NCBI RefSeq assembly: GCF_002257695.2
Contig: NZ_CP155571.1
Strand: one strand, 5' to 3'
Source: Sporomusa acidovorans
Lineage (GTDB): Bacteria > Bacillota > Negativicutes > Sporomusales > Sporomusaceae
DNA length: 64,000 bases
Shown: one piece after another, positions 26,542-34,755 of the stretch
Numbering within the stretch: the stretch's first letter is position 1
Layout: each line of letters begins with the position of its first letter
Program-made: the position numbers and the translations under genes
The notes under the pieces: model-generated
What the model saw: only the letters and a program-made list of their open reading frames with translations
Databases searched by the model: none
What the model was told of the DNA's origin: nothing

Positions 26542-26997
26542 TTACTTAATTAGATTTGTAAAGGCGACCACCAATGAAACGAGACCGCCTGCAATGAGTG
26601 GCCCAATCGCGATACCTTGTAAAAAGCATACGCCGAAAACTGTGCCTAAGACAAGTGAAGTCACTATTTCCGGTGAAGCATTTATAAATAAAAGGCCCCG
26701 CCCGGCGGTCCAGGCAACAAATATACCGGAGGCCAGTGCTATTAGGGTAATCGGTGATTTAAAAGCACTGAGAATATTGCCTAATGTAATACGGCCGGTT
26801 GCTAATGGTGCCAAAATTGCGAAAGTCAGTATTGTAATGCCAATACTTATTCCCTTACTTTCTATTATCGGAAACAAAGCATTAAGGCCGAGAAGCTTTA
26901 GGATTAAAAGTAATCCTGCCGCTATTGCTACAGACTGGTTGTTACCTAATACCGAGAGGAGTAAAAGAACCAATAATGGTAAATTTTCAAACGACAT
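26542..26997 (-). CDS. DUF441 (UPF0756) family membrane protein
   Basis: A 151-aa protein with four hydrophobic segments. The DUF441/YeaL pattern is visible: L-G-N-N-Q-S-V-A-I-A-A near the N-terminus, P-L-A-T-G-R-I-T, A-W-T-A-G-R-G, and the C-terminal G-T-V-F-G-V-C-F-L-Q-G-I-A-I-G-P-L-I-A-G-G. The family is found in spore formers and proteobacteria; its function is unknown. It is transcribed away from the symporter operon. Confidence 0.8.
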   Translation of the reverse strand: MSFENLPLLVLLLLSVLGNNQSVAIAAGLLLILKLLGLNALFPIIESKGISIGITILTFAILAPLATGRITLGNILSAFKSPITLIALASGIFVAWTAGRGLLFINASPEIVTSLVLGTVFGVCFLQGIAIGPLIAGGLVSLVVAFTNLIK

Positions 26998-27321
26998 GGG
27001 TAATCGCCTCCGGTAAAACTATACTTTCTATTTACTATGCAGTGTCTAGCCAATTTGAGATAAAAACTGAAAGTATAATTCAAGAAAATTACGGTTTGAG
27101 TGGTGGTTATAATTGCAGTTTGATTGTAAAGATAGATTCTCATGTCGCAAATTTAGTGTTTCTATAAAGCTGACGACTTCAGCCGATTGTCTTTTTGAGT
27201 TTTATAACGGGTACGTTTTTCCATTGAGAAAAAACAAATATGATAATAAACTGCGTAAAACGGTTGAAAAATGCCACTCTTTGCTTTATAATATAAAAAT
27301 GTAAAAAACGACCTCAAAGAT
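26998..27321. other. Divergent intergenic region
   Basis: An AT-rich region between the minus-strand DUF441 gene and the plus-strand DUF3311 gene. Short open frames occur on both strands but have no ribosome sites or recognisable composition. It presumably holds two divergent promoters; none can be placed with confidence. Confidence 0.4.
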
Positions 27322-27353
27322 GAGACGCCATATAAGGTGGTCTCTATTTTTTT
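27322..27353 (+). terminator. Terminator-like hairpin in the leader of the symporter operon
   Basis: GAGACGCC (27322-27329) pairs with GGTGGTCTC (27336-27344) with a bulge, followed by TATTTTTTT and then the AGAAGGGAGGGGG ribosome site of the next gene. No plus-strand gene lies upstream, so it could be a leader attenuator rather than an ordinary terminator. Confidence 0.45.
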
Positions 27354-27370
27354 AGAAGGGAGGGGGAAGT

Positions 27371-27568
27371 ATGGACGCATTAAAAGTGATCTTAACACTA
27401 ATTCCTTTTGTTTGGATTGTTGGTATGGTTCCTTTTGTGAATACGGTTCATCCTATGGTTTTAGGACTGCCTTTCTTGGCGTTTTGGCTATTGTCCGGCA
27501 TATTTGTAGCTTTTGGGTGTTTAACAGTGCTATATAAGCTAGACTCACGAAAAGACAATGAAGCTTAA
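27371..27568 (+). CDS. DUF3311 small membrane subunit
   Basis: A 65-aa protein with two hydrophobic segments and the DUF3311 pattern: L-I-P-F-V-W, P-F-V-N-T-V-H-P-M-V-L-G-L-P-F-L-A-F-W-L and L-Y-K-L-D. DUF3311 genes regularly precede sodium:solute symporters and may act as a small accessory subunit. The symporter starts 27 bp downstream. Confidence 0.8.
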   Translation: MDALKVILTLIPFVWIVGMVPFVNTVHPMVLGLPFLAFWLLSGIFVAFGCLTVLYKLDSRKDNEA

Positions 27569-27594
27569 GTGTGGAATTACGAGGAGGTAACATT

Positions 27595-29076
27595 ATGGGA
27601 AATGAGGTAACCGCTCTTCTGGTTATCTTTACATTCATTATTGGCGCGACCGTAGTGGGTATGCTGCCCGGAATGAAGAAAAAAATGAACCTTGAAGAAT
27701 GGGCTGTCGGCGGGAGAAATTTTGGCAGGTGGCTGAGCTGGTTTGTTTTAGCCGGTGAAATTTATACGGCATTTGCTTTTCTTGGCGCCAGTGGCTGGGC
27801 GTATAGTCGGGGAGCACCATCTTTTTATATGTTAGGTTATGGAGCTTTGGCCTATGTAGTTGGTTATTATGTATTGCCTAAAATTTCCCCGCTTGGTAAA
27901 AAATATGGTTTAATGACACAGCCGGATTTAATTGAACATTTATATAAAAGTAAAACACTGGCTGTCTTGACGGCTACAATTGGTGTAGCTTTTCTATTAC
28001 CCTATTTACAATTGCAGTTAACAGGTTTAGGATTAATTATAGAAACTTGTTCATACGGACAACTGACACGTATACCGGCAATGCTGATTGCTTTTGTGCT
28101 GGTGGCATCGTTTGTCTATTTAAGTGGCTTAAAGGGTGTTGCGGCAACCGCTGTGATTAAAGATGTTTCCATGATCGCAGCTGTGGCCTTTTTTGGACTC
28201 TATCTTCCCATACATTATTTTGGCAGCGTGGGCGGTATGTTTGAAGCATTGGATGCAGCCAAGCCGGGATTTCTTACTTTGCCAGGCGGGACAAAAAACT
28301 TAGATGTCACTTGGACTATGTCTACTTTACTTTTAACAGGATTAGGATTTTATATGTGGCCTCATTTTGTGCCAAACAGTTTTAGCGCCCGTAATCCGGA
28401 CGTTCTTAGACATAATGCCGTTTATTTACCACTATATCAAATCTGCTTTCTTTTTCCCATGTTGGTTGGGTTCACTGCCTTGCTTGTTCTGAGTACGCCT
28501 TTGAAAACGCCTGATATGGCATTTATGACCATGGTTAGGGAGACGTTTCCCGGTTGGGCATTGGGACTTGTTGGCGGAGCAGGAGCACTGGCCTGCATGA
28601 TTCCGGCAGCCGACTTGCTTTTGTCGACATCTATGCTGTGTACGCGCGGTATTTACTGCAAAACTTTTGGCAAAGACGCTTCCCATGAAAAGATAGCTGT
28701 CCTTGCCCGCGCTACGGTATTGGTATTAACCTGTATCGCATTATGCCTGGCTATCTTTCTGCCTAATATGCTGGTTAACCTACTGCTTACCGGTTATTCC
28801 GGCGTAACTCAGTTTTTCCCAATGATTGTACTGGGGCTTTTCTGGAAAAAGGCTACAAAGCTTGGTGCGTATATTGGCTTGGTTGTCGGCGAAGTATTGG
28901 TGTTTGGTCTGATATTGGGTAAGATGGACCCGTTCCCCATTGCCGGAATGAATTTTAACGCCGGGTTTGTTGCTTTAGCAGTCAATTTGGTCTGTTACGT
29001 ATTAGTAAGTTTAGTCACCTATACCCCTGCTAGAGTTGAAACTGACAATACTATTTATGTGAAAAATGAGATGTAA
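27595..29076 (+). CDS. Sodium:solute symporter (SSS family)
   Basis: A 493-aa protein with about 13 membrane helices. SSS features include a Glu-Glu-Trp segment before the first core helix (N-L-E-E-W-A-V-G-G-R-N-F-G), Y-G-L-M-T-Q-P-D-L-I-E and A-D-L-L-L-S-T-S-M-L near residue 340. ATG 27595 follows GAGGAGG; an in-frame GTG at 27571 is unlikely. The neighbouring amidohydrolase suggests it takes up an amidated acid such as an aminoacyl or aminobenzoyl conjugate; the substrate is not readable. Confidence 0.85.
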   Translation: MGNEVTALLVIFTFIIGATVVGMLPGMKKKMNLEEWAVGGRNFGRWLSWFVLAGEIYTAFAFLGASGWAYSRGAPSFYMLGYGALAYVVGYYVLPKISPLGKKYGLMTQPDLIEHLYKSKTLAVLTATIGVAFLLPYLQLQLTGLGLIIETCSYGQLTRIPAMLIAFVLVASFVYLSGLKGVAATAVIKDVSMIAAVAFFGLYLPIHYFGSVGGMFEALDAAKPGFLTLPGGTKNLDVTWTMSTLLLTGLGFYMWPHFVPNSFSARNPDVLRHNAVYLPLYQICFLFPMLVGFTALLVLSTPLKTPDMAFMTMVRETFPGWALGLVGGAGALACMIPAADLLLSTSMLCTRGIYCKTFGKDASHEKIAVLARATVLVLTCIALCLAIFLPNMLVNLLLTGYSGVTQFFPMIVLGLFWKKATKLGAYIGLVVGEVLVFGLILGKMDPFPIAGMNFNAGFVALAVNLVCYVLVSLVTYTPARVETDNTIYVKNEM

Positions 29077-29132
29077 GTGGTTGTTAATTTATAAGTTGTC
29101 TGCGTTGATTATTAAAGGAAGTGTAATTTAAC

Positions 29133-30440
29133 ATGGAAACATTTCTTAAGCAAGAGGAAGAAATTGACAGGTGTTTTTCAGAAGCTGTTGGATGGCGACG
29201 CCAGCTTCACAAGTGTCCCCAAACAGCTTGGGTGGAGTATTATGCGACCGGCTTTATTGCGGAAAAACTTTCGGACTGGGGTTATACGCTATTTTTAGGG
29301 CAAGATGTGATTGCTTCCGCGAAACAAATATTGTTGCCAAATGCCGCGAAACACGCGGTAGAATATCAACGGGCGCTAAAGTTTGGCGTAAAGGAAAAGT
29401 TTATTTTGTCCGCAAAAGGCGGTTTTACCGGGGTAGTAGCTGTGCTTAAAGGAGATAAGCCGGGGCCTACTGTCGGCTTTCGGTTTGATATTGATTCTAA
29501 TGAGGTGCATGAGGCTGGTGATCCCGGACATAGGCCGGTCCGTGAAGGATTTGTTTCGCAAAATCCTGGCTGTGCCCATATGTGCGGGCATGATGCTCAT
29601 ACTTCGATAGGATTACTCTTGGCTCGCTATTTTAGTGAAAACCGGGAACTGTTGAAAGGTACAGTAAAGTTAATTTTTCAGCCGAATGAAGAGAATCTGT
29701 CCGGAGCGGCGGCTATGGTGGCTGCCGGGGTAGTGGATGATGTAGACTATTTATTTGGAGGTCATGTCGGTACTAGTCTGAAACAAATTGGACAAATTGC
29801 TGTAAACGTAACCAATATATACCCTATGTCGCGTTTTGAAGTTACATACCGGGGCCGGGCAGCCCATGCGGCCATTCGTCCGGATGAGGGTAAGAATGCA
29901 TTGCTGGGTGCCTGCGCTGCGGTGACAAATTTATATGCCATTGCCCGCCATGGTAACGGGGCCTCGCAGATTAATGTCGGGATTATGTCGGCCGGTACTG
30001 ATTGGAATATAATTCCCGACAAGGCCAGTTTTCGTTTAGAGACACGGGGGGCGACAGATGAAATTAATGATTACATGGTTTCCCGGGCGAAAGAGATCCT
30101 ACAAGGTGTTGCCGTGATGTATGGCTTGGAATTGGAAATTAACCCGGCCGCAGTAGCTTGTGGCGGTACAAATTCACCTGAATTGGTTGCTTTAGGGTCT
30201 AAGGTTGCTAAATTATTACCATCGGTTAAGCAGCTTATGCCGGAGGCCGGCTTGAACGGATCCGAGGACTTTACGGCTATGATGGAACGTGTGCAGAGCC
30301 GGGGAGGAAAAGCTATGTTTGTTTTATATGGAACTCCAACCGGTGGTGGTCATCATAATGCCGCTTTCGATATTGATGAGACAGTAATCGCGAATGGAGC
30401 CAAATTCCTGGCGGCTGTTTATCGGGAAATTACGGAATAA
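29133..30440 (+). CDS. M20 family metallo-amidohydrolase (AbgA-like)
   Basis: A 435-aa M20D peptidase-like hydrolase. Metal ligands are visible in G-C-A-H-M-C-G-H-D-A-H-T near residue 147, Q-P-N-E-E near 188 (catalytic/metal Glu), G-G-H-V-G near 209 and the C-terminal G-G-G-H-H. The length and the long N-terminal part before the first metal motif fit aminobenzoyl-glutamate hydrolase subunit A-like enzymes better than carboxypeptidases. It follows the symporter by 56 bp and probably cleaves the imported amide in the cytoplasm. Confidence 0.82.
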   Translation: METFLKQEEEIDRCFSEAVGWRRQLHKCPQTAWVEYYATGFIAEKLSDWGYTLFLGQDVIASAKQILLPNAAKHAVEYQRALKFGVKEKFILSAKGGFTGVVAVLKGDKPGPTVGFRFDIDSNEVHEAGDPGHRPVREGFVSQNPGCAHMCGHDAHTSIGLLLARYFSENRELLKGTVKLIFQPNEENLSGAAAMVAAGVVDDVDYLFGGHVGTSLKQIGQIAVNVTNIYPMSRFEVTYRGRAAHAAIRPDEGKNALLGACAAVTNLYAIARHGNGASQINVGIMSAGTDWNIIPDKASFRLETRGATDEINDYMVSRAKEILQGVAVMYGLELEINPAAVACGGTNSPELVALGSKVAKLLPSVKQLMPEAGLNGSEDFTAMMERVQSRGGKAMFVLYGTPTGGGHHNAAFDIDETVIANGAKFLAAVYREITE

Positions 30441-30464
30441 GCTTGTCAACTAAAACAGATTACT

Positions 30465-30518
30465 AAAAAACATGGTAAAACACTAGCACGAAAGTGCTGT
30501 GTTTTTACCATGTTTTTT
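30465..30518 (+). terminator. Long intrinsic terminator
   Basis: AAAAAACATGGTAAAACAC (30465-30483) pairs with GTGTTTTTACCATGTTTTTT (30499-30518) with a one-base bulge, capped by an inner AGCAC/GTGCT stem. Confidence 0.9.
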
Positions 30519-30667
30519 GTTCTTCGGGGAGTGAATTTACATTTGAATGGCGCAGGCCTTAATCCTCTTACTAATTACGGTTTACTTTCAAATGAATAAA
30601 CAAATTCCAGATTTGGCAATCTAATAGAGCAAATGGAGTGAAGATGTGCAGTCTGGGGGAGATTGCC

Positions 30668-31141
30668 ATGGAGTGGAAAAAGTACTTGGAAAAGAACAGT
30701 ATCCTATTGATGCTGTTTGGTGCTCTAGCTGCGGTTATTGGTTTGGCTATAGCCGGAGGCGGTATTGCATACGCTGATAAAGCTTCATTCTGCAGCAGTT
30801 GCCACTCTATGAAGCAGGTAGCGGCTACATGGCAAGCATCTAACCATCGCCAATTTACCTGCGGAGATTGTCATCTGCCCCAGCAAAACATAGTCGAAAA
30901 AATGATTGTCAAAAATCAGACTGGAATACATGATACCTATCATGAATTTTTGCGTGACTACCCTGACACAATTAGGCTTAGTGCTAAAGGCAGAACAATT
31001 GTCGAGCAAAATTGCCTGCGTTGTCACGCACACACAGTCGCCAACACTTTTATGTCGGCGGGCGGGCAGTCATGCACGAAGTGTCATCGCGGCATGATCC
31101 ATGGCCAAGTTGTGGTTAAGGAGGGCATTGGAGTTGAATAG
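30668..31141 (+). CDS. nrfH: Cytochrome c nitrite reductase small subunit, tetraheme quinol dehydrogenase
   Basis: A 157-aa NapC/NirT-type cytochrome. One N-terminal membrane helix (I-L-L-M-L-F-G-A-L-A-A-V-I-G-L-A-I-A) is followed by four heme c sites: C-S-S-C-H, C-G-D-C-H, C-L-R-C-H and C-T-K-C-H. It passes electrons from menaquinol to NrfA on the outer face of the membrane. ATG 30668 has GGGGGAG 6 nt upstream. It overlaps nrfA by 8 bp. Confidence 0.93.
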   Translation: MEWKKYLEKNSILLMLFGALAAVIGLAIAGGGIAYADKASFCSSCHSMKQVAATWQASNHRQFTCGDCHLPQQNIVEKMIVKNQTGIHDTYHEFLRDYPDTIRLSAKGRTIVEQNCLRCHAHTVANTFMSAGGQSCTKCHRGMIHGQVVVKEGIGVE

Positions 31142-32417
31142 GATCCAAAAATTATTGATCGCATTTTTGTCACTGAGCATTTTGTTTGCCGCTGTTGTCC
31201 TTAGTCGGGTATGGATATTTAAACCGCAGTCAACCGTTAAACTGGTGAAACTGCCTGCTGGTGAATATGACACGGAAACCTGGGGGAAAAATTACCCCTT
31301 AGAGTATAACAGTTATAAGAAAAATATAGAGATGGCAGTATCACCGGCCGGCTATGGCGGCAGTATCAAAGTGCAAAAGGCCGAGATGCAACCTGAACTT
31401 TATACAAATTTTAAGGGAAACCCGTTTAGCAAAGATTATACCGAAGATAGAGGGCATCCTTATTCACTCGAGGATTTGCGTGAATCCAAACGGATTGGCC
31501 CTGCTGCCAAAGCGGCGTGTATTACCTGTAAAACACCATACATCGAGCAGGCATACCAGGAAATGGGTTGGAGCTATGCCAATAAACCGCTTAACGAGTT
31601 AATGGATAAAACAAAGCATCCTGTTACTTGTGCTAACTGCCATGATCCGGAAACTATGGGGCTGCGGGTTATCAATCCGGCCTTTATTGAAGCGATGCAA
31701 AAGCGCGGTATTGATGTAAGTAAAGCCAACCGTGAAGAAATGCGCAGCTATGTTTGCGCGCAGTGTCACTCTGAGTATTATTTCGAACCAGGTACTTCTA
31801 AGGTTATCTTCCCTTGGGATAAAGGACTAACCCCCCAACAAATGTATGAATATTATTCAACCAAACCAAACGGTTTCGCACAGGATTTTATTCATCCCGA
31901 TTCTCAGGTACCTGTTTTGAAAGCACAGCATCCGGATTACGAAGAGTGGCAAAACGGTGTTCACGGTCAATTCGGAGTTTCCTGTGCCGACTGTCATATG
32001 CCATACATGCGTAAAAATGGGCAGAAATATACCTCGCATTGGGTAACAAGCCCGCTCAAAACAATGGGAGAATCCTGCTCACCCTGTCACAATCAAGGAC
32101 AAGAGTTATTGTTTAGTCAAGTCAAAGCCATCCAGGACAATGTGTGGCAGCTTCAGCATACTGCTGGCCAGAAAATTGCAAGGGCGCATGGTGCTATTCA
32201 ACAAGCCAGTACCAATACCGCTGCTAATCAAACAGAGATAACCAATGCACGCGAACTTTTGCGCCATGCTCAGTGGTACTGGGATTATGTGGCAGCAGCA
32301 AACAGTATGGGGTTTCATAATCCAGTACAAGAGCTGAATACATTGGGTCAAGCAATTGACTTGGCCCAACAGGCAATTGACGCCGCCAATAAGGCGGCCG
32401 GTACCAACACTTTGTAA
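31134..32417 (+). CDS. nrfA: Cytochrome c552 nitrite reductase (ammonia-forming)
   Basis: A 427-aa pentaheme enzyme reducing nitrite to ammonium at the outer membrane face. It has the special active-site heme motif C-I-T-C-K (Lys ligand) and four ordinary sites: C-A-N-C-H, C-A-Q-C-H, C-A-D-C-H and C-S-P-C-H. An uncleaved N-terminal anchor helix is present. The TTG at 31134 is chosen because AAGGAGG lies 8 nt upstream; a longer frame from 31101 would begin inside nrfH without a ribosome site. No cytochrome maturation genes are in the window. Confidence 0.93.
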   Translation: MNRIQKLLIAFLSLSILFAAVVLSRVWIFKPQSTVKLVKLPAGEYDTETWGKNYPLEYNSYKKNIEMAVSPAGYGGSIKVQKAEMQPELYTNFKGNPFSKDYTEDRGHPYSLEDLRESKRIGPAAKAACITCKTPYIEQAYQEMGWSYANKPLNELMDKTKHPVTCANCHDPETMGLRVINPAFIEAMQKRGIDVSKANREEMRSYVCAQCHSEYYFEPGTSKVIFPWDKGLTPQQMYEYYSTKPNGFAQDFIHPDSQVPVLKAQHPDYEEWQNGVHGQFGVSCADCHMPYMRKNGQKYTSHWVTSPLKTMGESCSPCHNQGQELLFSQVKAIQDNVWQLQHTAGQKIARAHGAIQQASTNTAANQTEITNARELLRHAQWYWDYVAAANSMGFHNPVQELNTLGQAIDLAQQAIDAANKAAGTNTL

Positions 32418-32440
32418 GTCTGAAATTCAGGACACAAAAA

Positions 32441-32472
32441 AGAGAACTCCAGCGGCGTAACTGGAGCTCTCA
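32441..32472. terminator. Hairpin between convergent nrfA and peroxiredoxin genes
   Basis: GAGAACTCCAG and CTGGAGCTCTC pair with one mismatch around an 8-nt loop, preceded by an A run and followed by a T-rich stretch. Confidence 0.65.
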
Positions 32473-32499
32473 TACTCTTTATGAACTTGTTCGCTTAAT

Positions 32500-32961
32500 T
32501 TAGCTGCCTGACAATACGTTAAAAACCTCATTAAGATCAGGCAGCTGGGCGGAGGGATAAACTTTTAACCACATTACTTTGCCATGTTCGTCTATAATAA
32601 TGTTAGCCCGTTCGGAATACCCGCCTTGTTCCCTGAATATTCCGTATTCCTTGGCTGTTTTGCCATGCGGCCAGAAATCGGATAAAATTTTTAACATTTT
32701 TAGTTGTAAGGCATGGGCCCATATCTTTTTGCATGGTGTGGGATCAACACTAAAACCCAAAGGTATTGTATTAAGGTTTTGAAAGTTTTCATAGTTAACT
32801 TCCAAGGCGCGCATTTGATCGGTACAAACAGGTGTCCAGGCTAAGGGGTGCCAGGAAAGAAGAACCTTTTTGCCGCGAAAATTTGTCAGGGTGACATATT
32901 GGTCGTTATTGTCGGTCAAGGTAAAATTTGGTGCATCATCGCCAACATTAATTAGTTTCAT
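32500..32961 (-). CDS. Peroxiredoxin (AhpC/TSA family)
   Basis: A 153-aa thiol peroxidase. The peroxidatic cysteine is in P-L-A-W-T-P-V-C-T-D-Q near residue 46, matching the P-x-x-x-T-x-x-C motif. The N-terminus has G-D-D-A-P-N-F-T-L-T-D. A further cysteine (T-P-C-K-K near 77) lies in a place unlike the usual resolving cysteine of the 2-Cys type. It reduces peroxides in the cytoplasm; the electron donor is unknown. Confidence 0.85.
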   Translation of the reverse strand: MKLINVGDDAPNFTLTDNNDQYVTLTNFRGKKVLLSWHPLAWTPVCTDQMRALEVNYENFQNLNTIPLGFSVDPTPCKKIWAHALQLKMLKILSDFWPHGKTAKEYGIFREQGGYSERANIIIDEHGKVMWLKVYPSAQLPDLNEVFNVLSGS

Positions 32962-33265
32962 ATATAGCTTCCTTTGCCATAGTTTTGCTAGTAGTTTACC
33001 GTAAAAACAGACTAATTATGTGCCGAAAATATACTTTGAGATTAAAGCATAGATCGGAATTTCGCTGTTGCATACCAATCAGGTCGGATATTCACCATTT
33101 CAGCTTTATATTTACAACATTTAGCAATTTTAGGTTGTATATTTTTGTAAAATTCTATATAGTTATTTTAGATATGTAATTTGGTTGGCAAAACAATCCG
33201 TTAACTGTCCAATGGTATATCTGTTGCTCCTATGATTAGGATAATTTTTGAAAGTAGGTGTAGGA
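32962..33265. other. Divergent intergenic region
   Basis: About 300 bp between the peroxiredoxin gene (minus) and a small hypothetical gene (plus). It is AT-rich; no operator, hairpin or gene could be supported. Confidence 0.35.
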
Positions 33266-33592
33266 ATGAACGATCGGTTTGACGGTGTATACTCCAGCCT
33301 CCAGGAAATTTTAAAAAACACTCTTGGTCGACAGGTAAAAATTTTTGGCAATCTGCAGGAGAATGATGATACAAGAATTTTAGAGCAGTTTGAGCTAAAT
33401 AAAAATCAAGCTAATCGTACACTGCAAGTAGCACTTCGTTTCAACGATTCTTCCTGTCGCACTTTTGATCGGGTAGTTGCAGCAACAATAGATTGGGGAT
33501 ATTTGTTAAAACGTACGACACCATTGGTTTGGTTATATGAAGACGAAAAACATGGTTCTATTTATAAGATTTTGTTTGATGTGCGACATTGA
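33266..33592 (+). CDS. Hypothetical protein, 108 aa
   Basis: A soluble protein starting M-N-D-R-F-D-G-V-Y-S-S-L-Q-E-I-L. ATG 33266 has GTAGGTGTAGG upstream. It is mixed alpha/beta with no motif I recognise; it is fairly rich in Asp, Glu and Arg. A strong terminator follows, so it is a single-gene unit. Confidence 0.55.
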   Translation: MNDRFDGVYSSLQEILKNTLGRQVKIFGNLQENDDTRILEQFELNKNQANRTLQVALRFNDSSCRTFDRVVAATIDWGYLLKRTTPLVWLYEDEKHGSIYKILFDVRH

Positions 33593-33603
33593 ATGTACAA
33601 CTG

Positions 33604-33644
33604 GCCGCCAGGCAGCTTTTATTTGCTGCTTGGCGGCTTTTTTT
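33604..33644 (+). terminator. Intrinsic terminator
   Basis: A 13-bp stem, GCCGCCAGGCAGC/GCTGCTTGGCGGC (33604-33616 and 33625-33637; one mismatch), followed by a run of T. It also lies just downstream of the minus-strand RpiR gene. Confidence 0.88.
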
Positions 33645-33651
33645 GATTTAA

Positions 33652-34521
33652 TTACGTTTTTGTTCTGGCAACGGCAAGCCGGGATTTATTAATCTTCTCA
33701 ATGCCTGTTTCTCCTAGCTTTAAAACAAGTGGCACATACAGCATATCGACAATTACCAACTGAATAATTCGCGAGACCATGGCATCGGTGTGATATTTTT
33801 TTTCACTGGTGGAACTCAATAAACATACGTCGGCAATTTTGGCCAATGTTGAGTTTTGGTAACTAGTGATCGCAATAATACGGGCCTGGTTGGCCTTGGC
33901 CAGTTTGGCACATTCAATTGTATCAATACTTTCTCCTGAATGGGATACCAGAAAAATTACGTCATGCTCTGTTGTATGCGTGCAGTTAAGAAACATAAGA
34001 TGAGAACTAAAATCATTAACAACATTAAGGCCCAGCCGCAGAAATTTATGAAAAGCGTCATGGGCTATTACGGCAGATCCGCCGCTGCCAAAAAACAGAA
34101 TTTTTTTTGCTTTATGCAATAAGTGGACGGCTGAAGAAATGGCAGTATCGTCAATAAGCCTCCTCAAGTCCTGCAATGATGCTGAAACCGAGGACAGTAT
34201 TTTGTGCCTTATTTGAGCAATATCATCACTGCTGGTTATTTCTTCGCTGCCAGTTATATTTTCGTAGATGGCTTGTGGCTGATTAGGTGAAAGTTCTTGG
34301 GCCAGTTTTACTCTAAAAACCTGGTAGGATGAATAGCCGATTTTTTGTAAAAAGCGGATTACGGTCGTTTCGCTTGTTTTACATTCAGATGCTAAATCGC
34401 TAATAGATAGTAACACAACGGAATTACTATTTTTTAAAATATAATCTCCAATTATTTTTTGGGCGGGTGACAAGGTATGGTAACGTGTTCTGATAATTGA
34501 AAACAGGTTGTTCTCCGGCAT
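33652..34521 (-). CDS. RpiR/MurR family transcriptional regulator
   Basis: A 289-aa regulator. The N-terminal HTH_6 domain has L-S-P-A-Q-K-I-I-G-D-Y-I and C-K-T-S-E-T-T-V-I-R-F-L-Q-K-I-G-Y. The C-terminal SIS domain has F-F-G-S-G-G-S-A-V-I-A and V-S-H-S-G-E-S-I-D-T, and binds phosphosugar-like effectors. ATG 34521 has AGGAGG upstream. It is divergent from a GarR-like gene, with two palindromic operators in between, so it probably controls that gene and itself. Confidence 0.85.
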   Translation of the reverse strand: MPENNLFSIIRTRYHTLSPAQKIIGDYILKNSNSVVLLSISDLASECKTSETTVIRFLQKIGYSSYQVFRVKLAQELSPNQPQAIYENITGSEEITSSDDIAQIRHKILSSVSASLQDLRRLIDDTAISSAVHLLHKAKKILFFGSGGSAVIAHDAFHKFLRLGLNVVNDFSSHLMFLNCTHTTEHDVIFLVSHSGESIDTIECAKLAKANQARIIAITSYQNSTLAKIADVCLLSSTSEKKYHTDAMVSRIIQLVIVDMLYVPLVLKLGETGIEKINKSRLAVARTKT

Positions 34522-34608
34522 GGTATCCTCCTGGAAGTTTTTTATTCCATCATACCATTGTCTATCCATTGCTGGCAAAAATTTTAGTCGCTATCTAAGA
34601 AGATAATG

Positions 34609-34637
34609 TTGACAAAGCTGAATAAATTATTTATTAT
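34609..34637 (+). promoter_or_regulatory. Sigma-70 type promoter of the garR-like gene
   Basis: TTGACA (34609-34614) and TATTAT (34632-34637) with 17-bp spacing. Two operator palindromes lie directly downstream. Confidence 0.75.
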
Positions 34638-34641
34638 AAAA

Positions 34642-34689
34642 TCGTAAATAATTTACTATATTAATTATTGCTTCGTAAACAATTTACGA
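34642..34689. promoter_or_regulatory. Pair of RpiR-type operators
   Basis: TCGTAAATAATTTACTA (34642-34658) and TCGTAAACAATTTACGA (34673-34689) share the half-site TCGTAAA; the second is a perfect 7-bp-arm palindrome. Their starts are 31 bp apart, about three helical turns, and they overlap or follow the transcription start. This fits repression of the garR-like gene by the divergent RpiR protein. Confidence 0.65.
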
Positions 34690-34755
34690 TTGGTGCTTTT
34701 AAGTAACTGTTTTGAAGTACTTTGATAACAATATAAGAAAAAGGTGGAGAGCGGT

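Noticed and set aside
27162..27398. Minus-strand frame of 78 codons in the divergent region
   Set aside because: It has no ribosome site, overlaps the hairpin and start of the DUF3311 gene, and resembles no family.
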